Source: Variovorax sp. Root318D1
GTDB taxonomy: Bacteria; Pseudomonadota; Gammaproteobacteria; Burkholderiales; Burkholderiaceae_C
DNA length: 64,000 nucleotides
Direction: 5' to 3'
NCBI RefSeq assembly: GCF_001424835.1
Contig: NZ_LMCQ01000009.1
Location: 16,987 to 80,986, forward strand
A program made the translations under genes and the position numbers. The notes below the pieces were generated by a model. It did not search any database and had not been told where the DNA came from. It saw only the letters and a program-made list of their open reading frames with translations. Shown in pieces: positions 46,827 through 57,044 of the stretch (the stretch's first letter is position 1; each line of letters begins with the position of its first letter).

Positions 46827-47291
46827 TCAATTGGCAGTGTCAAGAGGCGGGCTGGAAGGCGGCGTCGAGGGGGAAGAGGAGGAAGAGGAGGAAGGCGCCG
46901 CAGGGGAGGGCGAAGGACCTGCGGGAGAAGGCGATGAGGGAGACGGTGTCGAAGAAGAAGGAGGGGGCGGCGTTACGGGCGCCGCAGCCTTCTTGATCTG
47001 CCCCAGCTGCCATTTGCCCGCAAAGGCCTGCAGGTCCGACAACCGCTTGAGCAGGTCTTGCCCGCTGACGGTGAGGCTGTAGCCGTCGCCGCCGTGGCTG
47101 ACAAGCCCAGCCTCGCGCAATTCCTTGATCCGGGTATTGAGCGTATTGGGGGTGATGCCGCCGACGCTGTCCTGCAACAGGCGAAAGGTCTGGGCGTGGC
47201 CGTCGCGCAAAGCCCAGAGCACTCTCATTGCGTAACGGGCCTCGAGAAGTGCGAGCAGCTGGCTGACGGCTGCGTTTTCCTTGGTACTCAT
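46827..47291 (-). CDS. HxlR/winged-helix regulator with Pro/Ser-rich tail
   Basis: 154-residue protein. Residues ~5-95 form a winged helix resembling HxlR (LLALLEARYAMRVLWALRDGHAQTFRLLQDSVGGITPNTLNTRIKELREAGLVS). The last ~48 residues are almost only Pro, Ser, Ala and Thr. The coding DNA of that tail is a pure-purine-like tract on the plus strand. The start at 47291 is nine bases from GAGGAG; two ATGs just upstream are less well placed. Targets unknown. Confidence 0.75.
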   Translation of the reverse strand: MSTKENAAVSQLLALLEARYAMRVLWALRDGHAQTFRLLQDSVGGITPNTLNTRIKELREAGLVSHGGDGYSLTVSGQDLLKRLSDLQAFAGKWQLGQIKKAAAPVTPPPPSSSTPSPSSPSPAGPSPSPAAPSSSSSSSPSTPPSSPPLDTAN

Positions 47292-47413
47292 CGACATCAT
47301 CTCCTCGGGGCTGGTCGGGCCGTCGGCCCTTGGAACAGGGCCGATGCCTCACGTTCTAGTGGCTCGTGGCCTGCTATGGCATTGGCCGGCGACTATAGCG
47401 CAAGGATCAGGAT

Positions 47414-47448
47414 GCTACTAGTTTTATAGCTACGCGTGCATGCTGCAC
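47414..47448. repeat. GCTACT...TATAGC and GTGCA-TGC-TGCAC palindromes
   Basis: Two adjacent small palindromes between the HxlR-like gene and psd: GCTACTAG-TTT-TATAGC (47414-47430) and GTGCATGCTGCAC (47436-47448). The first resembles the copy at 7415-7431. Likely REP-like intergenic DNA, possibly a transcription stop after psd. Confidence 0.4.
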
Positions 47449-47468
47449 GGGGCCCCTGAGACAAAGCT

Positions 47469-48320
47469 TCACAAATTAGCGAAATTGGCCATGGCTTCGC
47501 CCAAGCGGACCGCGCGGGTGGGCGACCATTCCGAATTGAAGACCAGCGCAGGCGGCGGGAACAGCATGACGACGGTGGACCCGAGCAGGAACCGGCCCAT
47601 TTCCTCGCCTTGCTTGAGCACGATCTGCTGGTCGTCGTAGTGCCACTCGCGCAGTTCGCCGCCCCGCGGCGGGTTCACCACGCCGTGCCACACGGTTTCC
47701 ATGCTGCCGACGATGGTGGCCCCCACCAGCACCAGCACGAAGGGGCCTCGCGCGGTTTCGAAGACGCACACCACTCGCTCGTTGCGCGCGAAAAGGCCGG
47801 GCACGCCCCGCGCCGTGGCCGGATTGACCGAGAACAGGTCGCCGGGCACGTAGATCATGCGCAGCAGCCGTCCTTCGCAGGGCATGTGAATGCGGTGGTA
47901 GTCCTTCGGGCTCAGGTACAGCGTTGCGAAGCTGCCGTGGGCGAACTGGTGTGCGAGCGCCGCATCGCCGCCGACCAACGCGGTGGTCGTGTAGTTGTGG
48001 CCCTTGGCCTGGAAAATCTGGTGGCCGTCGATGGGGCCGAACTGGCTGATGGCCCCGTCCACCGGGCACACGAGATCGGCTTTTGCGAGAGGCCGCGCGC
48101 CGGGCTTGAGCGCGCGCGTGAAGAACTGGTTGAAGCTCTTGTAGTGGTTGATGTCCGACTCGAGCGCCTCGCCCATGTCGACGCCGTACTTGGCCACGAA
48201 ACGCCGAATGATCCAGGTGGTGACGGCGCCTCGTTCCTTGCCCGCGACCCAGCCGGCGAAGTTCGTCAGGGCCTGCTTCGGAAACAGGTATTGATGCAGT
48301 ACGGCTGAGCGGTCGGACAC
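47469..48320 (-). CDS. psd: Phosphatidylserine decarboxylase proenzyme
   Basis: 283-residue membrane-associated enzyme making phosphatidylethanolamine. Self-cleavage motif LGST (GRFLLGSTVVMLFPP) near residue 247, where Ser becomes the pyruvoyl group. VCPVDGAISQFG, the YLSPKDYHRIHMPCEG motif with catalytic His, and VPGDLFSVNPAT are all conserved. Length fits the proteobacterial type I form. Confidence 0.95.
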   Translation of the reverse strand: MSDRSAVLHQYLFPKQALTNFAGWVAGKERGAVTTWIIRRFVAKYGVDMGEALESDINHYKSFNQFFTRALKPGARPLAKADLVCPVDGAISQFGPIDGHQIFQAKGHNYTTTALVGGDAALAHQFAHGSFATLYLSPKDYHRIHMPCEGRLLRMIYVPGDLFSVNPATARGVPGLFARNERVVCVFETARGPFVLVLVGATIVGSMETVWHGVVNPPRGGELREWHYDDQQIVLKQGEEMGRFLLGSTVVMLFPPPALVFNSEWSPTRAVRLGEAMANFANL

Positions 48321-48461
48321 GTGTGAAAGGCGTGGAGCGCCTGGAATGCGAATCGGAGGGGCATTCTATAAAGGGCTCCGCGCGCCGGAAGTAGGAAGCT
48401 TCCCTTGTATACGGGGCCCCTCGTTCGCACGCAGGGCCCCTTGCAGGCTGTCCGTCCGGCG

Positions 48462-49454
48462 TCAGTCGGCCTTGATGCCCGCCGCCTTGATCACCTGCGC
48501 CCACTTCTCGACTTCGGACTTCTGGAAGGCGGCGATCTTGGCCGGGGTCAGGTCGGCGGGTTCCATGCCGAAGCCCTTGAGCTTGTCCTGCATCTCGGGC
48601 GTTGCAAGGATCTTGCGGATCTCGGTGTGCAGCTTGTCGACGACGGGCGCGGGCGTGCCCGCGGGCACGAAGATCGCCTGCCACGACAGCACCTCGAAGT
48701 CCTGCAAACCCGAAAGGCCCGACTCCGCAACCGTCGGCACGTCGGGCATCGAGGCCAGGCGCTTGGCCGAGGTCACGGCAATGGCGCGCAGCTTGCCGCT
48801 CTGCACGTGCGGGCCGGCCACCACGCTGGTGTCGAACATCATGTCGACCTGGCCGCCGATCACGTCCTGGATGGCCGGGCCGCTTCCCTTGTAGGGAATG
48901 TGCGTGAACTTGACGCCCGACTTGAACGCCAGCAGTTCGAGCGACAGGTGCTGTGAGGTGCCCGTGCCAGCCGAAGCAGACGACAGTCCGCCCGACTTGG
49001 TCTTGCTTGCTTCCAGCACGTCCTTCAAGGTCTTGTAGGGGCTCGCCTGGTTCACCACCAGCACCAGCGGGTTGGTGCCGATGAGCGTGACGGGCGCAAA
49101 CGACTTCTGCGGGTCGTAGCCGAGCTTCGGATACAGGCTGATGTTGATCGCGTGCGAACTGATGGTGCCGCCCACGATCGTGAAGCCGTCCGGTGCAGCG
49201 CGCGAGCCGATTTCCGATCCCACGCTGCCGCCGGCGCCGCCCTTGTTGTCGATGATCACGCTCGTGCCCAGTACCGGGCCGAGTTTCTGGCCGATCAGGC
49301 GCGCCAGCACGTCGGTCGTGCCGCCGGCGGGAAACGGAACGAGGTAGGTAATGGCCTTGCCCGTGGGCCAATTGCCGGTGCCCTGCGCGAATGCGGGCAG
49401 GCTCGCGGCGAGCGAAGAGGCGAGGGCGGTGCGAATGAGTGTGCGGCGTTGCAT
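48462..49454 (-). CDS. Tripartite tricarboxylate transporter receptor (TctC/Bug)
   Basis: 330-residue Bug receptor, signal peptide MQRRTLIRTALASSLAASLPAFAQ. NWPTGKAITYLVPFPAGGTTDVLARLIGQKLG, APDGFTIVGGTISSHAINISL and THIPYKGSGPAIQDVIGGQVDMMFD are typical. It follows the lactonase by 35 bases, in a lactonase-centred minus-strand run with another Bug gene upstream. Ligand unknown. Confidence 0.92.
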   Translation of the reverse strand: MQRRTLIRTALASSLAASLPAFAQGTGNWPTGKAITYLVPFPAGGTTDVLARLIGQKLGPVLGTSVIIDNKGGAGGSVGSEIGSRAAPDGFTIVGGTISSHAINISLYPKLGYDPQKSFAPVTLIGTNPLVLVVNQASPYKTLKDVLEASKTKSGGLSSASAGTGTSQHLSLELLAFKSGVKFTHIPYKGSGPAIQDVIGGQVDMMFDTSVVAGPHVQSGKLRAIAVTSAKRLASMPDVPTVAESGLSGLQDFEVLSWQAIFVPAGTPAPVVDKLHTEIRKILATPEMQDKLKGFGMEPADLTPAKIAAFQKSEVEKWAQVIKAAGIKAD

Positions 49455-49489
49455 GGCGAAGTCTCCTTTGATGATGTTGCGGTTCGTCG

Positions 49490-50620
49490 TCACGGTGTAT
49501 CGACGATTTCGATCCAGTTCGGGTTCTTGCCCACGCTGATGCGCGCGGGCTTGTCCAGTGCGCCAGTCGCGGGATCGATGGCGTACAGCGCAACGCTGTG
49601 CGACTCCTGCCCGGCGGCAATCAGGTAGCGGCCGCTCGAATCGATGGCAAAGCCGCGCGGCGTTTTCTCGGTCGGCGTTTGGCCGAGCGGCTTCAGCTGT
49701 CCGGTGGATGCATCCACCCTGAAGGCTGACAGCGTGCTCGACGTGCGCTCCGAGGCATACAGAAAGCGCCCATCGGGTGTCAGATGCAGATCGGCTGCCC
49801 AGGGCTTGCCGGTGAATCCGGGCGGCAGCGTGGTGGTGCTCTGCTCGTGCTTGAGCGTTCCCCGCGCGGCGTCCCAGCCGTACACGTGCAAGCTCGCATC
49901 GAGTTCGTTCAGCAGGTAGACGCGTCGTTGCGCCTTGTCCCATACGAAGTGGCGCGGCCCCGATTTCGAGGCGCCCTGGGTCAGCGGCGGATCGTTCGCC
50001 GACAGCAGCCCCTTCTCGGCATCGAAGCGCCAGCTCGACACGTTGTCGCCGCCCAGGCTGGTGGCCAGCACGAACCGATTGCTCGCGTCCGCATGGATCG
50101 CATGTGCATTCGGCGCGGTCTGGACCAGTTGCTGGATCGGACCCGCCGCGCCGTCCTTGCCGATGGCGTTGACCGAGATCTTGCCGCCCTGGTAGGAGGC
50201 GGCAAAGAGCCACTTTCCGCTCGCGTCGAGGTCGATGTTGGCCATGCTGTCGGCCAGTGGCGCCTCGCCGAGCTTCTGCAGCTTGCCGCTGGCGGCATCG
50301 ATCGACAGCGACACCACGCGAAACGGCTGAGAACGCAGCGCGGCGTAAAGCACGCGCTTGTCGTGGCTCACCGCCATCGGCATGACCGTGCCGCCGACGT
50401 TGAGCGTCTGCACCGGCTTGAGCACGCCTTGGCCGCGGTCCAGTTCGAGCACCGAAATCTCCTGGCTGTCCGCGTTGGACACGTAGACCCAGGTGGCCGC
50501 CGAGGCATGGCCGATGGCGGCCATGGACAGCAGCGCGGCCGTACTCCGAACCATCGCCCCCGGCAAGCGGGTGCGCAAAGAGACACGAATTGCGTGAAGC
50601 ATGGGAGTGTGCCGGTTCAT
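49490..50620 (-). CDS. Lactonase-family beta-propeller protein, exported
   Basis: 376-residue seven-bladed propeller of the YbhE/6-phosphogluconolactonase-like family (TWVYVSNADSQEISVLELD, RVLYAALRSQPFRVVSLSID, TPDGRFLYASERTSSTLSAFRVD, PRGFAIDSSGRYLIAAGQES). A signal peptide-like N-terminus (LSMAAIGHASA) suggests periplasmic location, unlike cytoplasmic Pgl. The ATG overlaps the stop of the upstream Bug gene. May open sugar or acid lactones outside the cytoplasm. Confidence 0.85.
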   Translation of the reverse strand: MNRHTPMLHAIRVSLRTRLPGAMVRSTAALLSMAAIGHASAATWVYVSNADSQEISVLELDRGQGVLKPVQTLNVGGTVMPMAVSHDKRVLYAALRSQPFRVVSLSIDAASGKLQKLGEAPLADSMANIDLDASGKWLFAASYQGGKISVNAIGKDGAAGPIQQLVQTAPNAHAIHADASNRFVLATSLGGDNVSSWRFDAEKGLLSANDPPLTQGASKSGPRHFVWDKAQRRVYLLNELDASLHVYGWDAARGTLKHEQSTTTLPPGFTGKPWAADLHLTPDGRFLYASERTSSTLSAFRVDASTGQLKPLGQTPTEKTPRGFAIDSSGRYLIAAGQESHSVALYAIDPATGALDKPARISVGKNPNWIEIVDTP

Positions 50621-51603
50621 GGCTTGATGTTGAGTTTGGCGATCAGCGCCTTGAAGTACGCGTTGTCCTTGGCCAGCGTTTCCTTGAACACCGCGCCGTC
50701 GGTGTAGACATAGCCGAGGTTCTGCTTGTCCATCACTTCATGCATGAGCGGCTCGGCCGCCGTCTTGGCCGTGATCTCGCGCAGCTTTGCCATGACTTCG
50801 GGTGGTGTGTTTTTGGGCGCGCCAAGACCGCGCCAGGTGCCGATCGAGAGGTCGATGCCGCGCTCCTTGGCGGTGGGTACCTTGTCGAAGCCCTTCACGC
50901 GCTTGTCGGCCATGACCATCAGCACCTTGAGCTTGCCGGACTGCACGTGCGTCGTGACTTCGGCAGGGCTTACGGCCACCGCCTCGATGTGTCCGCCCAA
51001 GAGGGCCAGCACCGCGGGCGCCGCACCCGGGAAAGGGATGTGGCCGAACTTGGTGCCGGTCTTGTCTTCGAGCGCGGCCGCGGCCAGGTGCCAGATGGAG
51101 CCGTTGCCCGAGTTGCCCACGCGAACGCTTTCAGGCGACTTCTTTGCCGCGGCCAGGAACTCCTCGATGGTGTTCCAGGGCGCGTCCGCCTTGACGGTGA
51201 TGGCGGCCGGGTCGGCGTTGAGCTGCGCAATCGGCTGGAAGTCGTCGTAGTTGAACTTGGCCAGGCCCAGGTGCGGCAGCGTGAGCAGCTCCACCGTCAG
51301 CACCGCGAGCTTGTAGCCGTCCGGCCGGGCGTTGATCACCTCGGTCCAGCCGATGGCGCCGCCCGCGCCGGGCCGGTTGACGATCACGATGCTCTGCGAA
51401 ATGTGCTTGCGGCTCGCTTCGGAGAATGCGCGCGCCAGGCCGTCCGTGCCGCCGCCCGGCTGGTAGGGCACCAGCAGCTCGATGGCGTGGTTCGGAAAGT
51501 TGCTGCTGTTGCTCTGGGCCGTGGCCAGCGCCGCGTAGCCGAGCGAGAGGACTGCCGTCGCGGAAAGGGCGGCCAGGCCGCGCAGGAATCTGTTTCTTCT
51601 CAT
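50617..51603 (-). CDS. Tripartite tricarboxylate transporter receptor (TctC/Bug)
   Basis: 328-residue Bug receptor with signal peptide ending ALATAQ. Hallmarks: NHAIELLVPYQPGGGTDGLARAFSE, ARPDGYKLAVLTVE, GHIPFPGAAPAVLALLGGHIEAV. Coupled by ATGA to the exported lactonase, so the ligand may be a lactone or its open acid. The SDR gene is 68 bases upstream on the same strand. Confidence 0.92.
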   Translation of the reverse strand: MRRNRFLRGLAALSATAVLSLGYAALATAQSNSSNFPNHAIELLVPYQPGGGTDGLARAFSEASRKHISQSIVIVNRPGAGGAIGWTEVINARPDGYKLAVLTVELLTLPHLGLAKFNYDDFQPIAQLNADPAAITVKADAPWNTIEEFLAAAKKSPESVRVGNSGNGSIWHLAAAALEDKTGTKFGHIPFPGAAPAVLALLGGHIEAVAVSPAEVTTHVQSGKLKVLMVMADKRVKGFDKVPTAKERGIDLSIGTWRGLGAPKNTPPEVMAKLREITAKTAAEPLMHEVMDKQNLGYVYTDGAVFKETLAKDNAYFKALIAKLNIKP

Positions 51604-51671
51604 TGGTTGTTGTCTCCGTTATTGATCTTGATTCCGCAAGCCTCGGGAAAAGGCTGAAATTCGTCTTGCCG

Positions 51672-52433
51672 TTAGGGCATGTATTGCCCGCCGTTCACTT
51701 CGATCACCTGGCCCGTCACATAGCCCGAAAGCTGCTCGGAGGCCAGGTAGAGGAATGCGCCCACGCATTCATCCGGCGTGCCAAGGCGAGCCATGGGGAT
51801 GCCGGCGCGGAACGATTCGAGCATTGCGGGCGTGGAGAAGCGGTCCTGGAACGGCGTCTGGATGACGCCCGGCGCCACCGCGTTCACGCGGATCTTGTCG
51901 CCGACGAGTTCCCGGGCGAGTCCGTGCGTGGCCGTGCTCACGAAACCTTTGGAGCCCGCGTACAGGTAGGCGCCAGGCCCGCCTCCGGTGCGTGCCGCGA
52001 CCGAAGTCACGTTGATGATGTTGCCGCCGCCATGGGTGCGCATCAGCGGCACCACCTCGCGCGCAAACGCGAGCACGGAGCGCGCGTTGATGTGCATCAC
52101 TTCGTCGAACAGCGCATCGTCGAACTCCGCAATGGGCACGCGCTTCACCAGGCTGCCCGCGTTGTTCACCAGCACGTCGATGCGGCCGAACCGCGCGGCC
52201 GTCTGCTTCACGCATTCGCGGATGGCGGCGGTGTCAAGCGCGTCGCCCTGCAGCGCAAAGGCGTCGCCGCCGGCCTTGCGGATGGTCTCGACGACCTGAT
52301 TGGCGGCATCGGCCGAGCTGTTGTAGTGCACCGCCACACGCATGCCGCGCGCCGCGAACGCAACGGCCACGGCCGCGCCGATGCCAGTGCTGGCACCGGT
52401 GACGAGCGCTGTCTTGCCTTTGAGGTCTTCCAT
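51672..52433 (-). CDS. Short-chain dehydrogenase/reductase
   Basis: 253-residue classical SDR. Cofactor motif TGASTGIGAAVA, NNAGSLVKRV, catalytic Ser in INVTSVAARTG and YAGSKGF (YxxxK), ending YVTGQVIEVNGGQYMP. Probably acts on a hydroxy or keto sugar acid, given its place between the aldarate dehydratase and lactonase/Bug genes. It follows the dehydratase by 31 bases. Confidence 0.92.
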   Translation of the reverse strand: MEDLKGKTALVTGASTGIGAAVAVAFAARGMRVAVHYNSSADAANQVVETIRKAGGDAFALQGDALDTAAIRECVKQTAARFGRIDVLVNNAGSLVKRVPIAEFDDALFDEVMHINARSVLAFAREVVPLMRTHGGGNIINVTSVAARTGGGPGAYLYAGSKGFVSTATHGLARELVGDKIRVNAVAPGVIQTPFQDRFSTPAMLESFRAGIPMARLGTPDECVGAFLYLASEQLSGYVTGQVIEVNGGQYMP

Positions 52434-52464
52434 GGATGTTTCCTTTCGAGGTCGTCGAATGAAG

Positions 52465-54072
52465 TCAGGTCACTGGTGCGGGGTTGAACAGCACCAGCGC
52501 GTTGTGCAGCTTCCACTGTTCGGCCCAGGTCTTCTTTCTGCCGCTGGCCACGTCGAGCATCAGGCGGAACATCTCCCAGCCCACGTCCTCGATGGTGGCG
52601 TCGCCGTCGGCAATGCGGCCTGCGTTCACGTCCATCAGGTCGTGCCAGCGGCGCGCCAGGTCGCTGCGCGTGGCCACCTTGATCACCGGCACTTCGGCCA
52701 GGCCGTAAGGCGTGCCGCGGCCGGTGGTGAACACATGCAGGTTCATGCCGGCGGCCAGCTGCAGCGTGCCGCAGATGAAGTCGCTGGCGGGTGTTGCTGC
52801 ATAGAGCAGGCCCTTTTGCTTCGCCTTCTCGCCCGGGGAGACCACGCCGGAGATCGGCGCGCTGCCGCTCTTGACGATCGAGCCCATGGCCTTTTCGACG
52901 ATGTTCGAGAGCCCGCCTTTCTTGTTGCCCGGCGTGGTGTTGGCACTGCGGTCGACGCGGCCGCGGTCCAGGTAGGCGTCGTACCAGGCCATCTCGCGGA
53001 TCATGGCGTCGGCCACCTCGGGCGTGGTCGCGCGCGAGGTGAGCTGGTCGATGCCGTCGCGCACCTCGGTCACTTCCGAGAACATCACGGTGGCGCCGGC
53101 CCGCACCAGCAGGTCGGTGCAAAAGCCCACGGCCGGGTTGGCCGTGACGCCCGAAAAAGCATCGCTGCCGCCGCACTGCACGCCCACCACCAGCTCGCTG
53201 GCCGGCACAGTCTCGCGCCTGCGCGCATTGAGCCGCTCCAGGTGCTCCTCGGCCTGCCGCATGATCGAATCGATCATCGACATGAAGCCAACGTGCGCGT
53301 CGTCCTGCAGGCACACCACGTCGAGCTTGGCATTGGCCGTCTCGCCGATGTCGGCCACATTGCGTTCATCCACCAGCGCAATGCTTCCCGGCGGCAGCAG
53401 GCGCTCGGGCTGCAGTTTTTCGCAACCCAGGCTGATGACCATCACCTCGCCGCCGAAGTTCGGGTTGAGGCTGATGTTGCGCAGCGTGCGGATCGGAATG
53501 ATCGCGTCGGGCGCGTCGATGGCCACGCCGCAGCCGTAGCTGTGCGAGAGGCCCACCACGTCGTCGACGTTGGGGTATTTCGGCAGCAGCTCGGCCTTGA
53601 TGCGCTGCACCGCAAAATCGACCACGCCCGCCACGCATTGCACGGTCTGCGTAATGGCGAGGATGTTGCGCGTGCCCACCGACCCGTCAAGGTTGCGATA
53701 TCCCTCGAAGGTGTAGCCCTCCAGCGGCGGCTGCGCGGGCGGCTTGACGGTGGCGATCGGCAGGCCTTCGAGCTCGCGCGCCGCGGGCATCTGCAGCAGG
53801 CGCTCGTGCACCCAGCTGCCGCGCGCAATGGGCTTCAGCGCGTAGCCGATGACCACGTTGTAGCGAACGACCGCGTCGCCTTCGGCCAGGTCGGTCAGCG
53901 AGACCTTGTGGCCTTGCGGCACGTTGTCGACCAGCACGAGACCATCGGCAAACGCTGCGCCGGCCTTCAGGCCGCCGTCATTGGCCACGATGGCGACGTT
54001 GTCCGCCGCGTGCATGTGGATGCGGTGCGGCGGGCGTACTGCGGGGGAAGGGGACACTGATGAGTCGGCCAT
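52465..54072 (-). CDS. garD: Galactarate/altronate dehydratase (UxaA/GarD family)
   Basis: 535-residue dehydratase. The N-terminal SAF-like domain ([23 protein letters not shown]...[12 protein letters not shown]) is followed by the large domain with [39 protein letters not shown] and [13 protein letters not shown]. Removes water from galactarate to give 5-dehydro-4-deoxyglucarate, or from altronate. Given uronate dehydrogenase and KdgD nearby, galactarate is the better guess. Upstream are the TRAP genes. Confidence 0.85.
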   Translation of the reverse strand: MADSSVSPSPAVRPPHRIHMHAADNVAIVANDGGLKAGAAFADGLVLVDNVPQGHKVSLTDLAEGDAVVRYNVVIGYALKPIARGSWVHERLLQMPAARELEGLPIATVKPPAQPPLEGYTFEGYRNLDGSVGTRNILAITQTVQCVAGVVDFAVQRIKAELLPKYPNVDDVVGLSHSYGCGVAIDAPDAIIPIRTLRNISLNPNFGGEVMVISLGCEKLQPERLLPPGSIALVDERNVADIGETANAKLDVVCLQDDAHVGFMSMIDSIMRQAEEHLERLNARRRETVPASELVVGVQCGGSDAFSGVTANPAVGFCTDLLVRAGATVMFSEVTEVRDGIDQLTSRATTPEVADAMIREMAWYDAYLDRGRVDRSANTTPGNKKGGLSNIVEKAMGSIVKSGSAPISGVVSPGEKAKQKGLLYAATPASDFICGTLQLAAGMNLHVFTTGRGTPYGLAEVPVIKVATRSDLARRWHDLMDVNAGRIADGDATIEDVGWEMFRLMLDVASGRKKTWAEQWKLHNALVLFNPAPVT

Positions 54073-54104
54073 CGAAACGAACTCCGCGTTGCTTGTGTTT
54101 GCTG

Positions 54105-55403
54105 TCACTTGACCGCGTTGACGAGGTCCGGCAGCCACATCGAGAACGCCGGAACATAGGTCACGAGCATCAGGCAGATCAGGAGGGCACCATAGAACGG
54201 CCAGATCGACCGCATCACCTGCCCGACCGATACCCCTCCGATCGCACAGCCTATGAACTGCGTGGTGCCTACCGGTGGCGTGTTGAGGCCGAGCGCGCAA
54301 TTGATCAGCATGACGATGCCGAACTGCACCGGGCTCATGCCGAACTGCATGGCAATGGGCAGGAAGATGGGCGTGCAGATCAGGATGGTCGCGGCCATGT
54401 CCAGGAAGGTGCCCAACACGAACAGCAGCACGTTGATCATCAGGAAGATGACCCACGGATCGCTCGAGACGCTGGTCATGAGCTCACCGGTCTTCTGCGG
54501 CACTTCGTACAGGGCCATGAAGTAGCCGAACGCCGAAGAGATGCCGATCAGCAGCAGCACCACCCCGGTCGTCTTGCACGCCTTGGCGCAGGCCTTGAAA
54601 AAGTCCTTGCGGCTCAGCGAGCGGTAGACGAGTACCGTCACGCCCAATGCCCACAGCACAGCCGTTGCGGCTGATTCGGTCGCGGTGAAAACGCCCGACA
54701 GAATGCCCACGAGGATGATCGCCACGATCATCAAGCCCGGCAGCGCGCCGATGAACGCCGCAAGCACTTCGCCCCAGCCGGGGAAAGCGCCGCGAATCGG
54801 ATAGCCGCGGCGGATTGCCACGTAGTAGGCTGCGGCCAGGTTGCACAGCGTGAGCAGCAGCGCCGGGATGAGGCCCGCCAGAATCAGGCTCAGCACGCTG
54901 ACCGATGCAATGCCGGTGGTCGCCAGCGTGAAGATGATCAGGTTGTGCGACGTGGGCATCAACGCGCCCACCAGGGCCGCGTGCGTCGTCACGTTGACGG
55001 CGTAGTCGGCGTCGTAGCCTTCCTTCTTCATGAGCGGAATCATCACCGAGCCCATGGCCGAGACGTCGGCCACCGGCGAGCCGGCCACGCCGCCGAACAG
55101 CGTGCAGCCGATCACGTTGCTCATGCCCAGGCCGCCGCGCACGTGGCCCACCAGGCTGTTCGCAAAGCGGACGATGCGCTGCGCAATGCCGCCATAGAGC
55201 ATGAGTTCGCCGGCAAACACGAAGAACGGAATCGCCAGGAAAGAGAAGATCTGCATGCCGCCGACCATCTTCTGGAACACCACGGCAACGGGCAGGCCCG
55301 CATAGAGCACCGTCGCGACAGAGGCCAGGCCGATCGAGAACGCGACCGGTACGCCCAGCACCAGCAGCACCAGGAAAACGAGAGAGAGGACAGTCAGTTC
55401 CAC
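54105..55403 (-). CDS. dctM: TRAP transporter large permease (DctM)
   Basis: 432-residue membrane protein with about 12 hydrophobic segments. Typical stretches are [69 protein letters not shown] and [21 protein letters not shown]. Sodium-driven uptake of an organic acid with DctQ and DctP. Overlaps dctQ by 10 bases. Next to uronate genes, so a hexuronate or aldarate is the likely load. Confidence 0.95.
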   Translation of the reverse strand: MELTVLSLVFLVLLVLGVPVAFSIGLASVATVLYAGLPVAVVFQKMVGGMQIFSFLAIPFFVFAGELMLYGGIAQRIVRFANSLVGHVRGGLGMSNVIGCTLFGGVAGSPVADVSAMGSVMIPLMKKEGYDADYAVNVTTHAALVGALMPTSHNLIIFTLATTGIASVSVLSLILAGLIPALLLTLCNLAAAYYVAIRRGYPIRGAFPGWGEVLAAFIGALPGLMIVAIILVGILSGVFTATESAATAVLWALGVTVLVYRSLSRKDFFKACAKACKTTGVVLLLIGISSAFGYFMALYEVPQKTGELMTSVSSDPWVIFLMINVLLFVLGTFLDMAATILICTPIFLPIAMQFGMSPVQFGIVMLINCALGLNTPPVGTTQFIGCAIGGVSVGQVMRSIWPFYGALLICLMLVTYVPAFSMWLPDLVNAVK

Positions 55404-55981
55404 GCGGGCACCACTTCTTCATCGCGCAGCAGGGCGACGATATGTTCAATCGAAAAAAGCACGATCAGGAGGCCCGCGATCACGAGCGCCAGATAGTCCA
55501 GGCCCACCGGAACACCCATCATGGGCTTGATGTCGGTCCACTTGAGCGATGTCCAGATCCAGCCGCTCCACGCCATGATTCCGCCGAAGAGCGCAACCAG
55601 CGCATGAATCAGTACCTCGATCTTCAGGCGCAGCGATTCGGGCAGGAGCACCACCAGCGAGTCGAGCCCGATGTGGCCGGCATCCCGCACGCCGACGGCA
55701 ACGCCAAGCGCCGTGACATACAGCACGAGCTGCAGCGCAAGCCCTTCGGCCCAGGTGGGCGTGTCGTTGAATACATAGCGGCCGACCACCTGGTACTGAA
55801 CGCACACGATGATGGTGATCAGCATCGCGACGGCGAGCATCAGGCTGGCCTTGGAGAGGAACGCACAGAAGCGCGAATAGGCGTGGTTGGACGGAGGGCG
55901 TCCGTTCGGATGGACCAGGTCTTCGAGCTCGACGGGCACACCGGTCGCCATCGTGTCTACCGCGGGAACGGTCAGTGTCAT
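55394..55981 (-). CDS. dctQ: TRAP transporter small permease (DctQ)
   Basis: 195-residue membrane subunit with four hydrophobic helices (SLMLAVAMLITIIVCVQYQVVGRYVF; ALQLVLYVTALGVAVGVRD; LIHALVALFGGIMAWSGWIW; LALVIAGLLIVLFSIEHIVALL). VGRYVFNDTPTWAEGLA is the family signature. Follows dctP after a 59-base gap with a strong hairpin, and overlaps dctM. Confidence 0.94.
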   Translation of the reverse strand: MTLTVPAVDTMATGVPVELEDLVHPNGRPPSNHAYSRFCAFLSKASLMLAVAMLITIIVCVQYQVVGRYVFNDTPTWAEGLALQLVLYVTALGVAVGVRDAGHIGLDSLVVLLPESLRLKIEVLIHALVALFGGIMAWSGWIWTSLKWTDIKPMMGVPVGLDYLALVIAGLLIVLFSIEHIVALLRDEEVVPAWN

Positions 55982-56005
55982 GGGAATTTCCCTGAATATG
56001 GATGG

Positions 56006-56032
56006 GGCCCTCCCCGAAGAACGGGAAGGGCC
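56006..56032 (-). terminator. Hairpin between dctP and dctQ
   Basis: GGCCCTCCCCG (56006-56016) pairs with CGGGAAGGGCC (56022-56032), ten of eleven positions. Located after the receptor gene, it probably protects or partly ends dctP mRNA, giving excess binding protein over permease. Confidence 0.5.
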
Positions 56033-56040
56033 GGGGCGCG

Positions 56041-57009
56041 CTACTTGTTGTCTTGCACGGCCTTGACCAGGCGCTGCAGGTCAGGCGTCGAGATGAACTT
56101 CGTGTAGACCGGCGTCATTGCCGAGCGGAACGAGGCCTTGTCCACGTCGGCCACGATCTGGGCGCCACCCTTGGTCACGACTTCGAGCGACTTGGCTTCC
56201 TGCTCGTCCCACTTCTTGCGCTGGAACGCGACCGATTCCTTGGCCGTGGCGCGGAACAGGTCCTGGTCGGCCTTGGGCAACTTGTCGTAGATGGCCTTGG
56301 ACATCACCAGCATTTCAGGCGCCATGGAATGTTCGGTGCGCGAATAAAACTTCACTGCTTCGTAGTGCTTGAAGCCGTCGTACGAGGGAATGTTGTTTTC
56401 CGCCGCGTCGATGAGACCGGTCTTGAGTGCGGTGAAAACCTCGCCGGTCGGCATCGGCGTCGCGTTCGCGCCCATGGCGCTGACCAACGCGACCCAAAGG
56501 TCGGACTGCTGCACGCGGATCTTGAGGCCCTTCGCATCTGCGAGCGTCTTCACCGGCTTCTTGGCGTAGATCGAACGCGCGCCGCTGTCGTAGAAGGCGA
56601 GGCCGACCAGGCCTTCGTGCTCGCAGCCCTTCAGGATTTCTTCGCCGATGGGGCCGTCGAGCGACTTGCGCATGTGCGCGATCGAGTCGAACAGGAAAGG
56701 CATCGTCGGCACCAGCGTCTTGGGGCAGATCGAATTCAGCGCGCTGATGTTGACGCGGTTCATCTCGAGCGCGCCGATCTTGACCTGGTCGAGCGTCTCC
56801 TTCTCGCTGCCCAGTGCGCTCTTGTTGAACACCTTGATCTTGTACTTGCCGTTGCTGCGCTTGTCGAGCAGCTCGCTCATGTGCTTGACCGCTGCGACGG
56901 TGGGGTAGTCGTCGCTGTTGTGCACGTCGGCCGAACGGAACTCGACCGCATTCGCTGCCATGGCCAAGGCGCCTACGGCCAGGGCGATGAGGTGGCGGGT
57001 GTATTTCAT
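56041..57009 (-). CDS. dctP: TRAP transporter solute-binding protein (DctP)
   Basis: 322-residue periplasmic receptor with signal peptide ([21 protein letters not shown]). Family features: [73 protein letters not shown] with the conserved Arg that binds carboxylate, and [16 protein letters not shown]. Belongs to the sugar-acid group by context. Follows the SMP-30 gene by 35 bases. Confidence 0.94.
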   Translation of the reverse strand: MKYTRHLIALAVGALAMAANAVEFRSADVHNSDDYPTVAAVKHMSELLDKRSNGKYKIKVFNKSALGSEKETLDQVKIGALEMNRVNISALNSICPKTLVPTMPFLFDSIAHMRKSLDGPIGEEILKGCEHEGLVGLAFYDSGARSIYAKKPVKTLADAKGLKIRVQQSDLWVALVSAMGANATPMPTGEVFTALKTGLIDAAENNIPSYDGFKHYEAVKFYSRTEHSMAPEMLVMSKAIYDKLPKADQDLFRATAKESVAFQRKKWDEQEAKSLEVVTKGGAQIVADVDKASFRSAMTPVYTKFISTPDLQRLVKAVQDNK

Positions 57010-57044
57010 TTGTCTTCCTCTTGGGGTTGGTGGTTAAAAAACAA

